Assembly: GCF_026239555.1 (NCBI RefSeq)
Contig: NZ_JAPIVP010000003.1
Span: forward strand, 310,001-374,000
Length of the DNA stretch: 64,000 nucleotides
From: Pedobacter sp. PF22-3
Lineage (GTDB): Bacteria > Bacteroidota > Bacteroidia > Sphingobacteriales > Sphingobacteriaceae
Reading direction: 5' to 3'
Position 1 is the first letter of the stretch; each line of letters begins with the position of its first letter. The notes under the pieces are model-generated. The model was not told the origin of the DNA, did not search any database, and saw only the letters and a program-made list of their open reading frames with translations. This document shows, piece after piece, positions 55,865 through 64,000 of the stretch. The position numbers were made by a program, and so were the translations under genes.

Positions 55865-56098
55865 ATGGAAAGAAATTCTTTTGGTGAGCAGATAAGAAGC
55901 GGAGAAATTACGCAAATTGACTTTGAAAATGGACAAGGAATCATAATCGATGAAAATGGCCAGGATATACATTTTCAACTAGAAGATGTAAAAGATCAAA
56001 TTATCTTAAATTCAAAAATAACTTTTGAAATTGAATTAAACGAGCGTGGATTGATTGCGGTTAACGTTAAATTAGAAAGGGAGGAAGTAAAGGTCTGA
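55865..56098 (+). CDS. Divergent cold-shock-domain-like small protein
   Basis: 77 residues. GEITQIDFENGQGIIIDENGQ and DIHFQLEDVKDQI followed by FEIELNERGLIAVNVKL align with the cold-shock beta-barrel order (G-I-K-F ... G-F-G-F-I ... D-V-F-V-H ... V-x-F ... A-x-N-V). The aromatic RNP1 and RNP2 residues are mostly replaced (QGIII, DIHFQ), so nucleic-acid binding may be altered. Acidic overall. No neighbours in operon; it is convergent with the PAS kinase. Confidence 0.65.
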   Translation: MERNSFGEQIRSGEITQIDFENGQGIIIDENGQDIHFQLEDVKDQIILNSKITFEIELNERGLIAVNVKLEREEVKV

Positions 56099-56126
56099 TT
56101 TTCTTTACAGAACAGATTCTATTGGC

Positions 56127-57980
56127 TTATTGCTCAATTGAGGTGGGCAAACTGAAATAAAATGTAGAACCTATTCCCAATCTGCTTTCTACCCATATTT
56201 TTCCTTTATGTCTTTCAATTATTTCGGCACAAATATATAGCCCGACTCCAAATCCTGCAATTGTTTTAGTATCAGGGCTCTCTACGCGATAAAAACGGTC
56301 AAAGAGCCGGGATATATCATTTTCTCTAATGCCTATCCCTTCATCTTCTACACTTACAATAAGATAATTATTTTGTATTTCGCATTTTATTGCAATTAAT
56401 GATTCCTTTTTAGAGTATTTTGCTGCGTTGCCAATCAGGTTACTAATTACATTGCCAATTTTTTGCATATCTGCGTATACGTATAATTCTTCAGGACCAA
56501 TAACCTGGATAAAATGGCTTGGCGATACCATTCTGCTTTCTTCCGTAATGGTTTTAATCAGTTCGATAAAGTTAAAATTTGTTTTGTTCAATAATATTTT
56601 ACCGGATTCCAATAGGGAAACATTTAAAAAACCATCAATCATTAACGACATTTTCTTTAATTGAACATTTATCTTATCAGGTATGTCTGCATGAAGATAA
56701 TTATCTGTTTCTTTAAGTTTATGTTGTAAAAGCTGTACATAGGCACTTAAAGATGTTAAAGGAGTTTTAAGCTCATGACTTACCATACCGATAAAATCAT
56801 TTTTTCTTATTTCATCCTGCTTGTGTTCTGTAATATCCAAAACGGCTCCAGCTATATAAATCGCTTTTCCATCTTCATTATAATAGGCCTTTCCTGCAGT
56901 TCTTATCCATTTGCGCTTTGCACTTATACTCTTTAAGTTAATCTGGTATTCGATATTAAAAGCATTACGATGATGTAGTGCACGTATTATACCGCTGTTA
57001 AGATGCCCGATATATTCAGGACAGATCATAGATTTGGCTTCCTCAATACTCAACCGGTTATTTTCAAGTTCGTAGATCTGTTGCGCCCTTTCCGATAGCA
57101 GTATTTGTTTGTGCGCTAGGTCTATATTCCATGAGCCCATTTCTGAGGCATCCATTGCTATTTTTAAAATGTCTTTGGCTTTAAGTAATTCCTTTTTAAA
57201 GTTTACCTGCTCGGTAATATCCTTTATAATCACCAAAATTCTGGTTACTTCATTTTCATCGTTTTTTAAGGGTTCGTAAAGAGCAATAAAATAACCATCT
57301 GAAATTTCTGTGGAGAGTTTTAACTCATTGATCGTTAACGGTTGTTTACTTTTAAAAATATCTTTTATACGTTTTACGTGCGATTGTTGTATTTCGAATT
57401 CCGGCCGTGCCTCTTCCAAAGGTATTCCGATTACTTCTTTTCTGCTTTTGCCCCAAATTTTTAATATGTTATCATTCGCATATTCTGTAATTAGTTCCGG
57501 GCCTTTTAACACGCACATACCTAAAGGCGCTTGCTCAAAAAATCCCCTAAAACGTGTTTCACTTTCTGAAAGTTCAAATAAAATATGCTCCAGGTCATTC
57601 TCATCCATTGGGATTTCCCTTAACGAGCAAATGAGGTATTCAACCGGGCGATCGCTTTGTAATACCGGCGAAAATTCCAATTCCCATTTTACGTTTGGCG
57701 AGTTCGAATAAATAGGATGAATCATCAGGCGCTGTTTAGCCTTATGTTTACTCACTTTTTGAACTGTTTTAATCAGTATGGCTTTTTCAGCATCAGATAA
57801 GAGATTGGGAATAATGTCGATGTCTAAGAATTTTGATTTTCCACCAACACGTGCTATTAAAGCCTGGTAAGCATCATTATGTTCAACTACCACTAGTATA
57901 GGCTTTATTTTAAAAATGACTACCGGGCTTGTAGAATGTTTTAATAATGCCTTTAAGAATGGTGAAGCTAAATCTATCAT
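56127..57980 (-). CDS. PAS-domain sensor histidine kinase
   Basis: 617 residues, no membrane segment, so cytoplasmic. Three PAS-like modules (about 15-125, 145-260 with FEQAPLGMCVLKGPELI, 270-395 with PAC-like IYIAGAVLDITEHKQDE), then HisKA with FIGMVSHELKTPLTSLSAYVQ (His near 404) and HATPase (NVISNLIGNAAKYS, EDEGIGIRENDI, GFGVGLYICAEII). No receiver domain and no response regulator next to it, so the partner is elsewhere. Monocistronic. Confidence 0.93.
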   Translation of the reverse strand: MIDLASPFLKALLKHSTSPVVIFKIKPILVVVEHNDAYQALIARVGGKSKFLDIDIIPNLLSDAEKAILIKTVQKVSKHKAKQRLMIHPIYSNSPNVKWELEFSPVLQSDRPVEYLICSLREIPMDENDLEHILFELSESETRFRGFFEQAPLGMCVLKGPELITEYANDNILKIWGKSRKEVIGIPLEEARPEFEIQQSHVKRIKDIFKSKQPLTINELKLSTEISDGYFIALYEPLKNDENEVTRILVIIKDITEQVNFKKELLKAKDILKIAMDASEMGSWNIDLAHKQILLSERAQQIYELENNRLSIEEAKSMICPEYIGHLNSGIIRALHHRNAFNIEYQINLKSISAKRKWIRTAGKAYYNEDGKAIYIAGAVLDITEHKQDEIRKNDFIGMVSHELKTPLTSLSAYVQLLQHKLKETDNYLHADIPDKINVQLKKMSLMIDGFLNVSLLESGKILLNKTNFNFIELIKTITEESRMVSPSHFIQVIGPEELYVYADMQKIGNVISNLIGNAAKYSKKESLIAIKCEIQNNYLIVSVEDEGIGIRENDISRLFDRFYRVESPDTKTIAGFGVGLYICAEIIERHKGKIWVESRLGIGSTFYFSLPTSIEQ

Positions 57981-58249
57981 AAATTATGAGATGACACTTT
58001 CTCAAATATAACCGTTAAACAATTAATTCCAACTGATTTGTGAGGAATTCATAATATTTATCATCCGTAATGGTATAGATTATAAGGTGATTGATTTTTT
58101 GAGGAGGGCTTATGTTTATTTTTCAATTTGGAACAGTAAACAATTTTGAACAAAACTTTTTCAAAGAAATCTATGTTTGAAAAATGATAGTAAATATTTC
58201 GTTTGTTCTTTTTTAGAACTTTAGTAGCAGTTGCATAACAGATAAGATC

Positions 58250-58879
58250 ATGAATCCCGAATTTAACTATAGTACCCATGAAAAGTGGTTGCCATTCAAT
58301 CGTTTTTCGCCGCTTATTACCGTTTTTAAATCTTTTCACGATTTAAGCCCAGAGATGGAATTTATCATCAATAATGAAACTTTTCCAGTTAACTTTAAAA
58401 AGAATAAGTTTATTTCATCGCCCTTACACCTCGATCAGTATGTGTATCTTATTGTTAAGGGTGTAGTAAGAGGATATATCAAGGATGATAATAAAGAGAT
58501 TACCATGTGGATGGCTAAAGAAAATGAGTTTATAGGTAATGTGAGTAATATTTGGAATACGAACAACTCATTTGAAGAATATATACAGGCCTTAGAAGAC
58601 GTTGTTGCTATTGCTATTCCGCATACCATGTCAAAAAAATTATATTTAAATTATCAAATTGCCAATTACATCGGTAGAGAAGTTGCCCAGCTCCACTATA
58701 TGCAGGCATCAGAGCGGGCATTTGTTTCCAGACTACCTTCAGCAGAAAAAAAATATATCCGCTTTATTAAATCCTATCCAAAATTAGTTGAACGCGTTCC
58801 ACTAAAATATATCGCCTCGTTTTTGAATATGAGGTTAGAAACATTGAGCCGTATCAGATCGAAACTTGCTTCCTCGTAA
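58250..58879 (+). CDS. Crp/Fnr-family transcriptional regulator
   Basis: 209 residues. An N-terminal cyclic-nucleotide-binding-like barrel (about 35-125: LDQYVYLIVKGVVRGYI, ITMWMAKENEFIGNV), a dimer helix (about 130-155), and a short C-terminal HTH (RVPLKYIASFLNMRLETLSRIRSKL). The cAMP-ligand Arg/Ser motif is not evident, as is usual for this Bacteroidota group. Target genes unknown. Divergent from the PAS kinase; gap 57981-58249 has no clear motif. Confidence 0.88.
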   Translation: MNPEFNYSTHEKWLPFNRFSPLITVFKSFHDLSPEMEFIINNETFPVNFKKNKFISSPLHLDQYVYLIVKGVVRGYIKDDNKEITMWMAKENEFIGNVSNIWNTNNSFEEYIQALEDVVAIAIPHTMSKKLYLNYQIANYIGREVAQLHYMQASERAFVSRLPSAEKKYIRFIKSYPKLVERVPLKYIASFLNMRLETLSRIRSKLASS

Positions 58880-59217
58880 GAAGTTTTTACTGTCAGTTGT
58901 GAAAAATGTGCTTAATATTTATAGGCATACATACATGATGATGTTAGGTCAATATCAAAAAAATGTAAATTTTATGATATGAAAGGTGAACAAAAAACTC
59001 GGAGTTAATCATTATTTATAGCTGATGACTTATTTATAATACAAAATTACTCTTAATTTTATTAAAAAATACGTCTTTTTAAGTGGTAAAAAAGTTTTTG
59101 ATTAATTTTATTTAAAATTATTAATCTGATAATCAGTATTTTGTATTTTATTTTTTATCTATTTAGCTGATTTAACATATTTAACGTTTCTCATTTATAT
59201 TTTTTTAAAAATTTATA

Positions 59218-59296
59218 TATATTTGTTCTTACCCTTTCGAGGGTATGTTTTTCATAGGTAGATGTAGGGTCAGGACATTGTTCTGGCCCTTTTTTG
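59218..59296 (+). ncRNA. Candidate ~65-nt small RNA with UUCG tetraloop hairpin and terminator
   Basis: A perfect -7 box TATATTTG (59218-59225) is followed by TACCCT-TTCG-AGGGTA (59230-59245, a stable UUCG-loop hairpin), ~20 nt single-stranded, then an 11-bp terminator stem AGGGTCAGGAC/GTTCTGGCCCT (59266-59290, two G-U pairs) and Ts. Compact promoter-hairpin-terminator order with no ORF points to an independent small RNA. The upstream stretch 58880-59217 is AT-rich with nothing else seen. Confidence 0.55.
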
Positions 59297-59330
59297 TTAT
59301 AATGGATTTAGATAAACTATTTTTGTGGTT

Positions 59331-59900
59331 ATGATGAAAAAGAAAGTGATTGTTGCGGTTACAGGCGCCAGTGGTTCTATATATGCAAAGGTTTTGTTTG
59401 AGCAGTTATTAAAATTAAAAGATCAGATTGAGGCAGTTGGTGTGGTAATGAGCGATAATGCAAAAGCAGTTTGGCAATTCGAGCTGGGAAATCAGGATTA
59501 TAATCATTTTAAAGAATTTACTTTTTATAACAAAAACGATTTTAATGCGCCTTTTGCATCAGGATCTGCAAAATACGATACCATGATTATCATCCCTTGC
59601 TCAATGGGAACTTTGGGTAGGGTAGCACACGGGATATCTAACGATTTGATTTCCAGGGCTGCAGATGTGGTATTAAAAGAACGTAGAAAGTTAATAGCCG
59701 TGGTAAGAGACACTCCATTTAGCCTGATTCACATTAACAATATGAAAACGGTTACTGAAGCTGGGGGAATCATTTGTCCTGCCAATCCATCTTTTTACAG
59801 TTTGCCCCAAACCATAGAAGAAGTTGCCGGAACGGTAGTGAGCAGGGTATTGGACCTTGCAGGTTTCGAACAGGAAAGTTACCGGTGGCAGGAGAAATAG
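59331..59900 (+). CDS. ubiX: Flavin prenyltransferase UbiX family
   Basis: GTG 59325 is in frame, but ATG 59331 or 59334 starts the family sequence KKKVIVAVTGASGSIYA; 189 residues. TGASGSIY (FMN binding), IIPCSMGTLGRVAHGISNDLISRAADVVLKE and VVRDTPFSLIHINNM are diagnostic. It makes prenyl-FMN, the cofactor of UbiD decarboxylases, from FMN and dimethylallyl phosphate. The UbiD partner is not in the window. Confidence 0.93.
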   Translation: MMKKKVIVAVTGASGSIYAKVLFEQLLKLKDQIEAVGVVMSDNAKAVWQFELGNQDYNHFKEFTFYNKNDFNAPFASGSAKYDTMIIIPCSMGTLGRVAHGISNDLISRAADVVLKERRKLIAVVRDTPFSLIHINNMKTVTEAGGIICPANPSFYSLPQTIEEVAGTVVSRVLDLAGFEQESYRWQEK

Positions 59901-60023
59901 TTTTCAGTTTGCAATTCGCATTTTGTAGCCAGCTAAAAACTTAAAATTGCCAACTGCTTTGTTAATAGACTGTAATTTACCTTTAATCTCTAATCCATAT
60001 CTTCATACTCAAATCTAATTTCA

Positions 60024-60031
60024 TATCTTTG
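60024..60031 (+). promoter_or_regulatory. -7 box close to the mtaB start
   Basis: TATCTTTG matches TAnnTTTG and ends 8 bp before the ATG at 60040, so the transcript should start at or almost at the start codon (leaderless or nearly so). No convincing -33 element was found. Confidence 0.5.
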
Positions 60032-60039
60032 CAGGCTCA

Positions 60040-61362
60040 ATGAAAAAGGTCGCATTTTATACATTAGGTTGTAAACTCAATTTCTCCGAAACCTCAACCA
60101 TCGGTCGTTTATTTACCGATGCTGGCTATGCCGTAGTAGAATTCCAGGATCAGGCTGATGTTTACGTAATCAATACTTGCTCTGTTACTGAACATGCTGA
60201 TAAAAAATGCCGTAAAGTAGTTAAGGAAGCTTTAAAGTATTCGCCAAATGCCTTTGTAACCATTGTAGGTTGTTATGCCCAGTTAAAACCACAGGAAATT
60301 GCCGAAATAGAAGGTGTTGATATGGTTTTAGGTGCGGCAGAAAAATTCAGAATTGTTGAATATATTACCGATTTAACCAAACAGCCAAAAGCACTTGTTC
60401 ATCAACAAAATATAGAAAAAGTTAACCACAATTTTATTGCTTCTTATTCTATTGGCGATAGAACGCGTACGTTTTTGAAAGTACAGGATGGTTGCGATTA
60501 TCCCTGTACCTACTGTACCATTCCACTGGCACGCGGTGCAAGCCGTAGCGATACTATTGAGAATGTAGTAAATCGTGCAAAAATGATTGCCGAAAGCGGT
60601 GTTAAAGAAATTGTATTAACCGGTGTAAATCTTGGTGATTTCGGAATCAGAAATGGGCAGCGGGAAGACAAGTTTTTTGATTTGGTTAAAGCATTGGACG
60701 AAGTAGAAGGAATTGAAAGAATTCGTATTTCATCTATTGAGCCAAATTTATTAAGCAACGAAATTATAGAATTTGTATCTACTTCAAAAAGATTTGTTCC
60801 GCATTTTCATATTCCCTTACAATCTGGCTCTGATAAAATTTTAGGTTTAATGCGTCGTCGTTACCGGAGTGATTTATATGTGGAGCGTGTGGCTAAGATT
60901 AAAGCCGTAATGCCAAACTGCTGTATTGGTGTAGATGTAATTGTAGGGTTCCCTGGCGAAACGAAGGAAGATTTCTTAGATACCTACCAGTTTCTAAACC
61001 AGCTTGACATTTCTTATCTACATGTATTTACCTATTCGGAACGCGAATTAACAGCTGCTGCCGAAATGAAAGGCGTTGTGGCAGGAAGTGAACGTAATGA
61101 GCGCAGTAAAATGCTTCATATCTTATCTGATAAAAAACGGAGGGCTTTCTACGAATCTCAAATTGGCAGCGAAGGTGAAGTGCTTTTCGAAGCTGATCAA
61201 AAATCGGGTTATATGCATGGTTTTACCAAAAATTACGTAAAAGTACGTGCAAAATACGACCCAATAATGGTTAACGAACTAAAAGCTGTTAAGCTGATCG
61301 AAATTACTGCTGATGGTGAAGTAGAAGTTGCAGAACTGGAAACGGTTTACGCACATCACTAG
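60040..61362 (+). CDS. mtaB: tRNA t6A37 methylthiotransferase
   Basis: 440 residues. N-terminal MTTase domain with Cys in LGCKLNFSE, INTCSVTEHADKKC and VGCYAQ (second Fe-S cluster), radical-SAM core with VQDGCDYPCTYCTIPLARG (CxxxCxxC), and a C-terminal TRAM domain (about 375-435). It adds a methylthio group to t6A at position 37 of tRNAs that read ANN codons (ms2t6A). KxNxxE-like LNFSET and ARGASRS favour MtaB over MiaB. Confidence 0.93.
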   Translation: MKKVAFYTLGCKLNFSETSTIGRLFTDAGYAVVEFQDQADVYVINTCSVTEHADKKCRKVVKEALKYSPNAFVTIVGCYAQLKPQEIAEIEGVDMVLGAAEKFRIVEYITDLTKQPKALVHQQNIEKVNHNFIASYSIGDRTRTFLKVQDGCDYPCTYCTIPLARGASRSDTIENVVNRAKMIAESGVKEIVLTGVNLGDFGIRNGQREDKFFDLVKALDEVEGIERIRISSIEPNLLSNEIIEFVSTSKRFVPHFHIPLQSGSDKILGLMRRRYRSDLYVERVAKIKAVMPNCCIGVDVIVGFPGETKEDFLDTYQFLNQLDISYLHVFTYSERELTAAAEMKGVVAGSERNERSKMLHILSDKKRRAFYESQIGSEGEVLFEADQKSGYMHGFTKNYVKVRAKYDPIMVNELKAVKLIEITADGEVEVAELETVYAHH

Positions 61363-61380
61363 TTTAGTCCGTAATCTTTA

Positions 61381-61690
61381 GTCCTAAGTCGTTAGTCCGG
61401 AGTCTTCAGTCAAATATCCTTTATTGTCATGCTGAACGCAGTGAAGAATCTTTTAGCATGAAAGGTTAAACTGCTGAAAGCATTTAGAAAAAAAAACATT
61501 TTATCATCACAATATAGATCCTTCACTTCGTTCAGGATGACAAATGAGTGGAAAAGGAAGATTATTGGTTTTTGGGAACTGTTCACGTATGCCATTAGTT
61601 AAGTCCTAAGTAATTAGTCAGAAGTCTTCAGTCAAATATCCTTTAGCGTCATTCTGAATGCAGTGAAGAATCTTTTACCTATGAAAGGTT
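61381..61690. repeat. Two ~88-bp direct repeats with inverted internal arm
   Basis: GTCCTAAGT...AGTCTTCAGTCAAATATCCTTTA...GCAGTGAAGAATCTTTTA...GAAAGGTT occurs at 61381-61467 and 61603-61690 with few differences. Between them, 61516-61541 (GATCCTTCACTTCGTTCAGG) is an inverted relative of the GCAGTGAAGAATC arm. Downstream, 61824-61886 is a degenerate run of AGTCTTTN/GGTCTTTN units. The 550-bp gap 61363-61912 contains only this repeat material. Confidence 0.7.
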
Positions 61691-61912
61691 TGCTTGTTTA
61701 ACAAGTTTTTAATCTGGAGAGTAAAGTGTAGAGCAGGACTTTGTTAACCGATGGAACACAGAATCACTTTTTCCAAATAGAAAAATAGATTTTTACCTCT
61801 TTCTCCCAGCTGTAAACGCTGGCTTTTAGTCTTTCTGCTTTAGTCTTTAAGCTTTGGTCTTTAATCTTTCAGCTTTGGTCTTTCTTTACTATCTTCGCTT
61901 CAAATTATTTGT

Positions 61913-63064
61913 ATGTTTCCTACCGTTTCACATTTTTTAGAATACCTGTTTGGCATTAATTTACCGCTCCCATTTAATACATTCGGAGTTTTTGTAGCGC
62001 TAGCATTTGTAGCAGGTTACTGGGCATTTACCAAAGAGCTTAAACGTAAAGAGGCATTGGGCATACTCCATCCGATTAAAAAAACAATTATAGTTGGCAA
62101 GCCTGCTACTACATCAGAATTGATCATGAATGGCCTTTTCGGCTTCGTTATCGGTTATAAACTGGTTTATGCTTTATTAAACTATAAACTTTTTGTAAGT
62201 GACGCACAATCGGTTTTAATGTCGACCAAAGGAAATATAATTGGTGGTTTGTTTTTTGCCGGCTTATTTGCATACTGGGATTATACCGAAAAAAATAAGC
62301 ACAAATTAGATAAACCAAAAGAAACACAGGTAACTATTCACCCTTACCAAACAATGAGTAACCTGATTGTTTGGGCGGCTATATGGGGCTTCTTGGGTGC
62401 AAAATTTTTCGATAATTTAGAGTATTGGGATGATTTTGTTCAACATCCTGTAGAGCGATTATTATCCTTTAGCGGTTTAACTTTTTACGGAGGCTTAATT
62501 TGTGGTGGTGCGGCTGTATTAATTATTGCAAAAAGAAACGGCATTAAACCCTTACATATGCTTGATGTAGGCGGTCCAGGTATGATGCTGGCTTACGCTG
62601 TTGGGCGTATTGGCTGTCATATGTCAGGTGATGGCGACTGGGGCATTGTGAATCCCAACCCAAAACCGTTCTCCTGGTTGCCAGATTGGTTATGGTCTTA
62701 CAAATACCCAAATAATGTGGTAGGCGAGGGGATTCCAATTCCTGGCTGTACAGGCAAGTTTTGTAACGAATTGGCTCAAGGTGTGTACCCAACACCACTT
62801 TATGAAGTTATTATCTGTTTAATACTTTTTGCCTTTTTATGGAGTATAAGGGATAAAATAAAAGCCCCTGGTTTAATGTTTGGTATTTACATGATCTTAA
62901 ACGGTCTTGAACGTTTCTGTATCGAGTTAATCCGTGTAAACTCCAAATACCACGTTTTTGGTTTATCTTTTACGCAGGCAGAAATGATTTCAACTTTTCT
63001 TGTTGTTGGTGGAATTGCACTAAGCGCTTATGCTTTAAGGAACAAGAACCAACTTGCACAATAA
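61913..63064 (+). CDS. lgt: Prolipoprotein diacylglyceryl transferase, long form
   Basis: 383 residues, about 100 more than the usual 260-290, with about seven membrane helices. GLTFYGGLICGG, GPGMMLAYAVGRIGCHMSGDGDWG (the conserved Lgt signature, here with HMSGDGD instead of the common NFxNxE) and the late LYEVIICLILFAFLW and NGLERFCIELIRVN regions identify it. Extra sequence lies in the first cytoplasmic loop (about 40-80) and near 120-145. It attaches diacylglycerol to lipobox Cys, so it serves the many lipoproteins seen here. Confidence 0.93.
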   Translation: MFPTVSHFLEYLFGINLPLPFNTFGVFVALAFVAGYWAFTKELKRKEALGILHPIKKTIIVGKPATTSELIMNGLFGFVIGYKLVYALLNYKLFVSDAQSVLMSTKGNIIGGLFFAGLFAYWDYTEKNKHKLDKPKETQVTIHPYQTMSNLIVWAAIWGFLGAKFFDNLEYWDDFVQHPVERLLSFSGLTFYGGLICGGAAVLIIAKRNGIKPLHMLDVGGPGMMLAYAVGRIGCHMSGDGDWGIVNPNPKPFSWLPDWLWSYKYPNNVVGEGIPIPGCTGKFCNELAQGVYPTPLYEVIICLILFAFLWSIRDKIKAPGLMFGIYMILNGLERFCIELIRVNSKYHVFGLSFTQAEMISTFLVVGGIALSAYALRNKNQLAQ

Positions 63065-63121
63065 ACACCCTATAAATTCATTTAAAACCCAACAATAGTT
63101 TTACGCTGTTGTTAAATAGTT

Positions 63122-63910
63122 ATGAATTACGAATTACTATGCAATAAAGTGATCTCGATTGTTAAGCTTACCGGAAATTTCATCCGTAAAGAAGCCATGC
63201 AGTTTGATGTTCAGAAAATAGAATATAAAGGATTAAATGATATGGTTTCTTATGTTGATAAAACAGCAGAGCAGAAACTCGTTCAAAATCTGGAAAAATT
63301 AATTCCCGATGCAGGTTTTATCACTGAAGAGAAAACCATTAACCGCACAGGAAAAACCTACACCTGGATCATTGATCCTTTAGATGGTACAACTAACTTT
63401 ATTCATGGTATTCCGGCCTATGGCATTAGCGTGGCGCTTTATGAAGATGGAATGCCTGTAATTGGTGTGGTTTATGAATTAAATAGGGGAGAAATGTTTT
63501 ATTCGTACAAAGGCGGACCTGCTTTGATGAATAAAAAGGAAATTAAAGTTTCCGGTAACCCTGATTTAAAATCAAGTCTGTTAGCTACGGGTTTCCCATA
63601 TTATCAGTTTGATAAACAAGAAAAATACTTAAAATTATTGGCCGAAATGATGCAGAAAAGTCATGGCGTACGTAGAATTGGTGCAGCGGCAATAGATTTG
63701 GTATATACAGCCTGCGGGCGGTTTGATGCTTTTTTTGAATACAATCTGCAGCAATGGGATTTTGCAGCCGGATGTTTCATTGTTCAGCAGGCAGGCGGAG
63801 CAGTTTATGATTTTTCTGGTGGAAATGATTATTTTGAGAAAAGGGAGATCTTGGCTACCAATGGTAAACTTACTGCTGAAATGTTAACTGCAATTAGGCA
63901 GTATTTTTAA
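63122..63910 (+). CDS. Inositol monophosphatase family phosphatase
   Basis: 262 residues. Metal-binding motifs of the family: ITEEKT, IIDPLDGTTNFIHGIP (first and second Asp) and QQWDFAAGCFIVQQAGG (third Asp). It hydrolyses phosphomonoesters such as inositol-1-P or related sugar phosphates with Mg2+. Located 57 bp after lgt, perhaps same transcript. Confidence 0.93.
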   Translation: MNYELLCNKVISIVKLTGNFIRKEAMQFDVQKIEYKGLNDMVSYVDKTAEQKLVQNLEKLIPDAGFITEEKTINRTGKTYTWIIDPLDGTTNFIHGIPAYGISVALYEDGMPVIGVVYELNRGEMFYSYKGGPALMNKKEIKVSGNPDLKSSLLATGFPYYQFDKQEKYLKLLAEMMQKSHGVRRIGAAAIDLVYTACGRFDAFFEYNLQQWDFAAGCFIVQQAGGAVYDFSGGNDYFEKREILATNGKLTAEMLTAIRQYF

Positions 63911-63939
63911 TCTATTACTCGTGGCTTTCCTCGGAGATC

Positions 63940-64000
63940 GTCATGCTGAATTTATTTTAGCATCTTTTCTGAAACTAAGACCCTGAAATAAATTCAGGGT
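63940..64000. repeat. Palindromic repeat at the window end
   Basis: CGTCATGCTGAATTTATTTTAG-like arm at 63939-63962 followed by ACCCTGAA-ATAAA-TTCAGGGT at 63980-64000. Same family as the 47.7-kb and 61.4-kb repeats. The element may continue past the window edge. Confidence 0.6.

Noticed and set aside
58061..58339. 92-residue minus-strand ORF overlapping the Crp/Fnr gene
   Set aside because: Low-complexity Lys/Asn-rich translation, antisense to the well supported regulator.
61410..61595. 61-residue minus-strand ORF
   Set aside because: Also repeat-derived (VILNEVKDL-type peptide); no start context and no domain.
1..64000. Prophage, integrative element or IS transposase
   Set aside because: No integrase, transposase, capsid, relaxase or tRNA-linked attachment site was seen.

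Overview
The window looks like chromosomal DNA of a Bacteroidota bacterium close to Pedobacter (Sphingobacteriaceae). This is inferred from the SusC/SusD pair, the hybrid two-component regulator, many SPII lipoproteins, Bacteroidota-type -7 boxes (TAnnTTTG) and AT-rich DNA. No rRNA, tRNA, phage, integrase, IS transposase or CRISPR array was seen.

Layout. 1-5 kb: the 3' end of an RND efflux pump, then a minus-strand accessory block of three lipoprotein-like genes. One has a stop at codon 2; the largest is split by a one-base frameshift and ends in an HEFVH metallopeptidase-like domain. 5.4-12 kb: a GH109-type glycosidase with a sugar kinase, a CDP-alcohol phosphatidyltransferase/GtrA pair, a phytanoyl-CoA dioxygenase family protein, a repeat-rich gap and an SDR. 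12-15.6 kb: a TonB receptor plus PepSY membrane protein behind a Fur-like site, probably siderophore iron uptake. 15.7-21 kb: two overlapping microproteins, a stem-loop-rich stretch ending in a terminator, a hypothetical gene pair (one frameshifted), a patatin-like membrane phospholipase and a SelW-like protein.

21-39 kb is the centrepiece: a polysaccharide utilisation locus. It holds a hybrid two-component regulator, a BNR_4 propeller enzyme, a tandem GH43 protein, GH105, DUF2264, a GH43_24-like exo-beta-1,3-galactanase, a GH35 beta-galactosidase, SusC and SusD. The enzyme set fits type II arabinogalactan / arabinogalactan-protein glycans with uronic acid (perhaps rhamnose) caps. CCCCT-containing direct repeats lie upstream of both transcription units and are candidate binding sites of the regulator.

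39-54.5 kb: OmpA-like lipoprotein, SDR and GH15 (convergent), then a NUDIX-type regulator divergent from galT-galK-SGLT with a perfect 19-bp inverted repeat between them. This operon can take up and phosphorylate the galactose released by the PUL. A Na+/H+ antiporter, an RRM protein, a sialate O-acetylesterase and a GH127-type enzyme follow. 54.5-64 kb is mostly housekeeping: OmpA lipoprotein, a divergent cold-shock-like small protein, PAS histidine kinase, Crp/Fnr regulator, a candidate small RNA, ubiX, mtaB, lgt and an inositol monophosphatase family gene.

Three lesions (a nonsense codon and two single-T length changes) disrupt otherwise good reading frames. They may be true pseudogenes or assembly errors.
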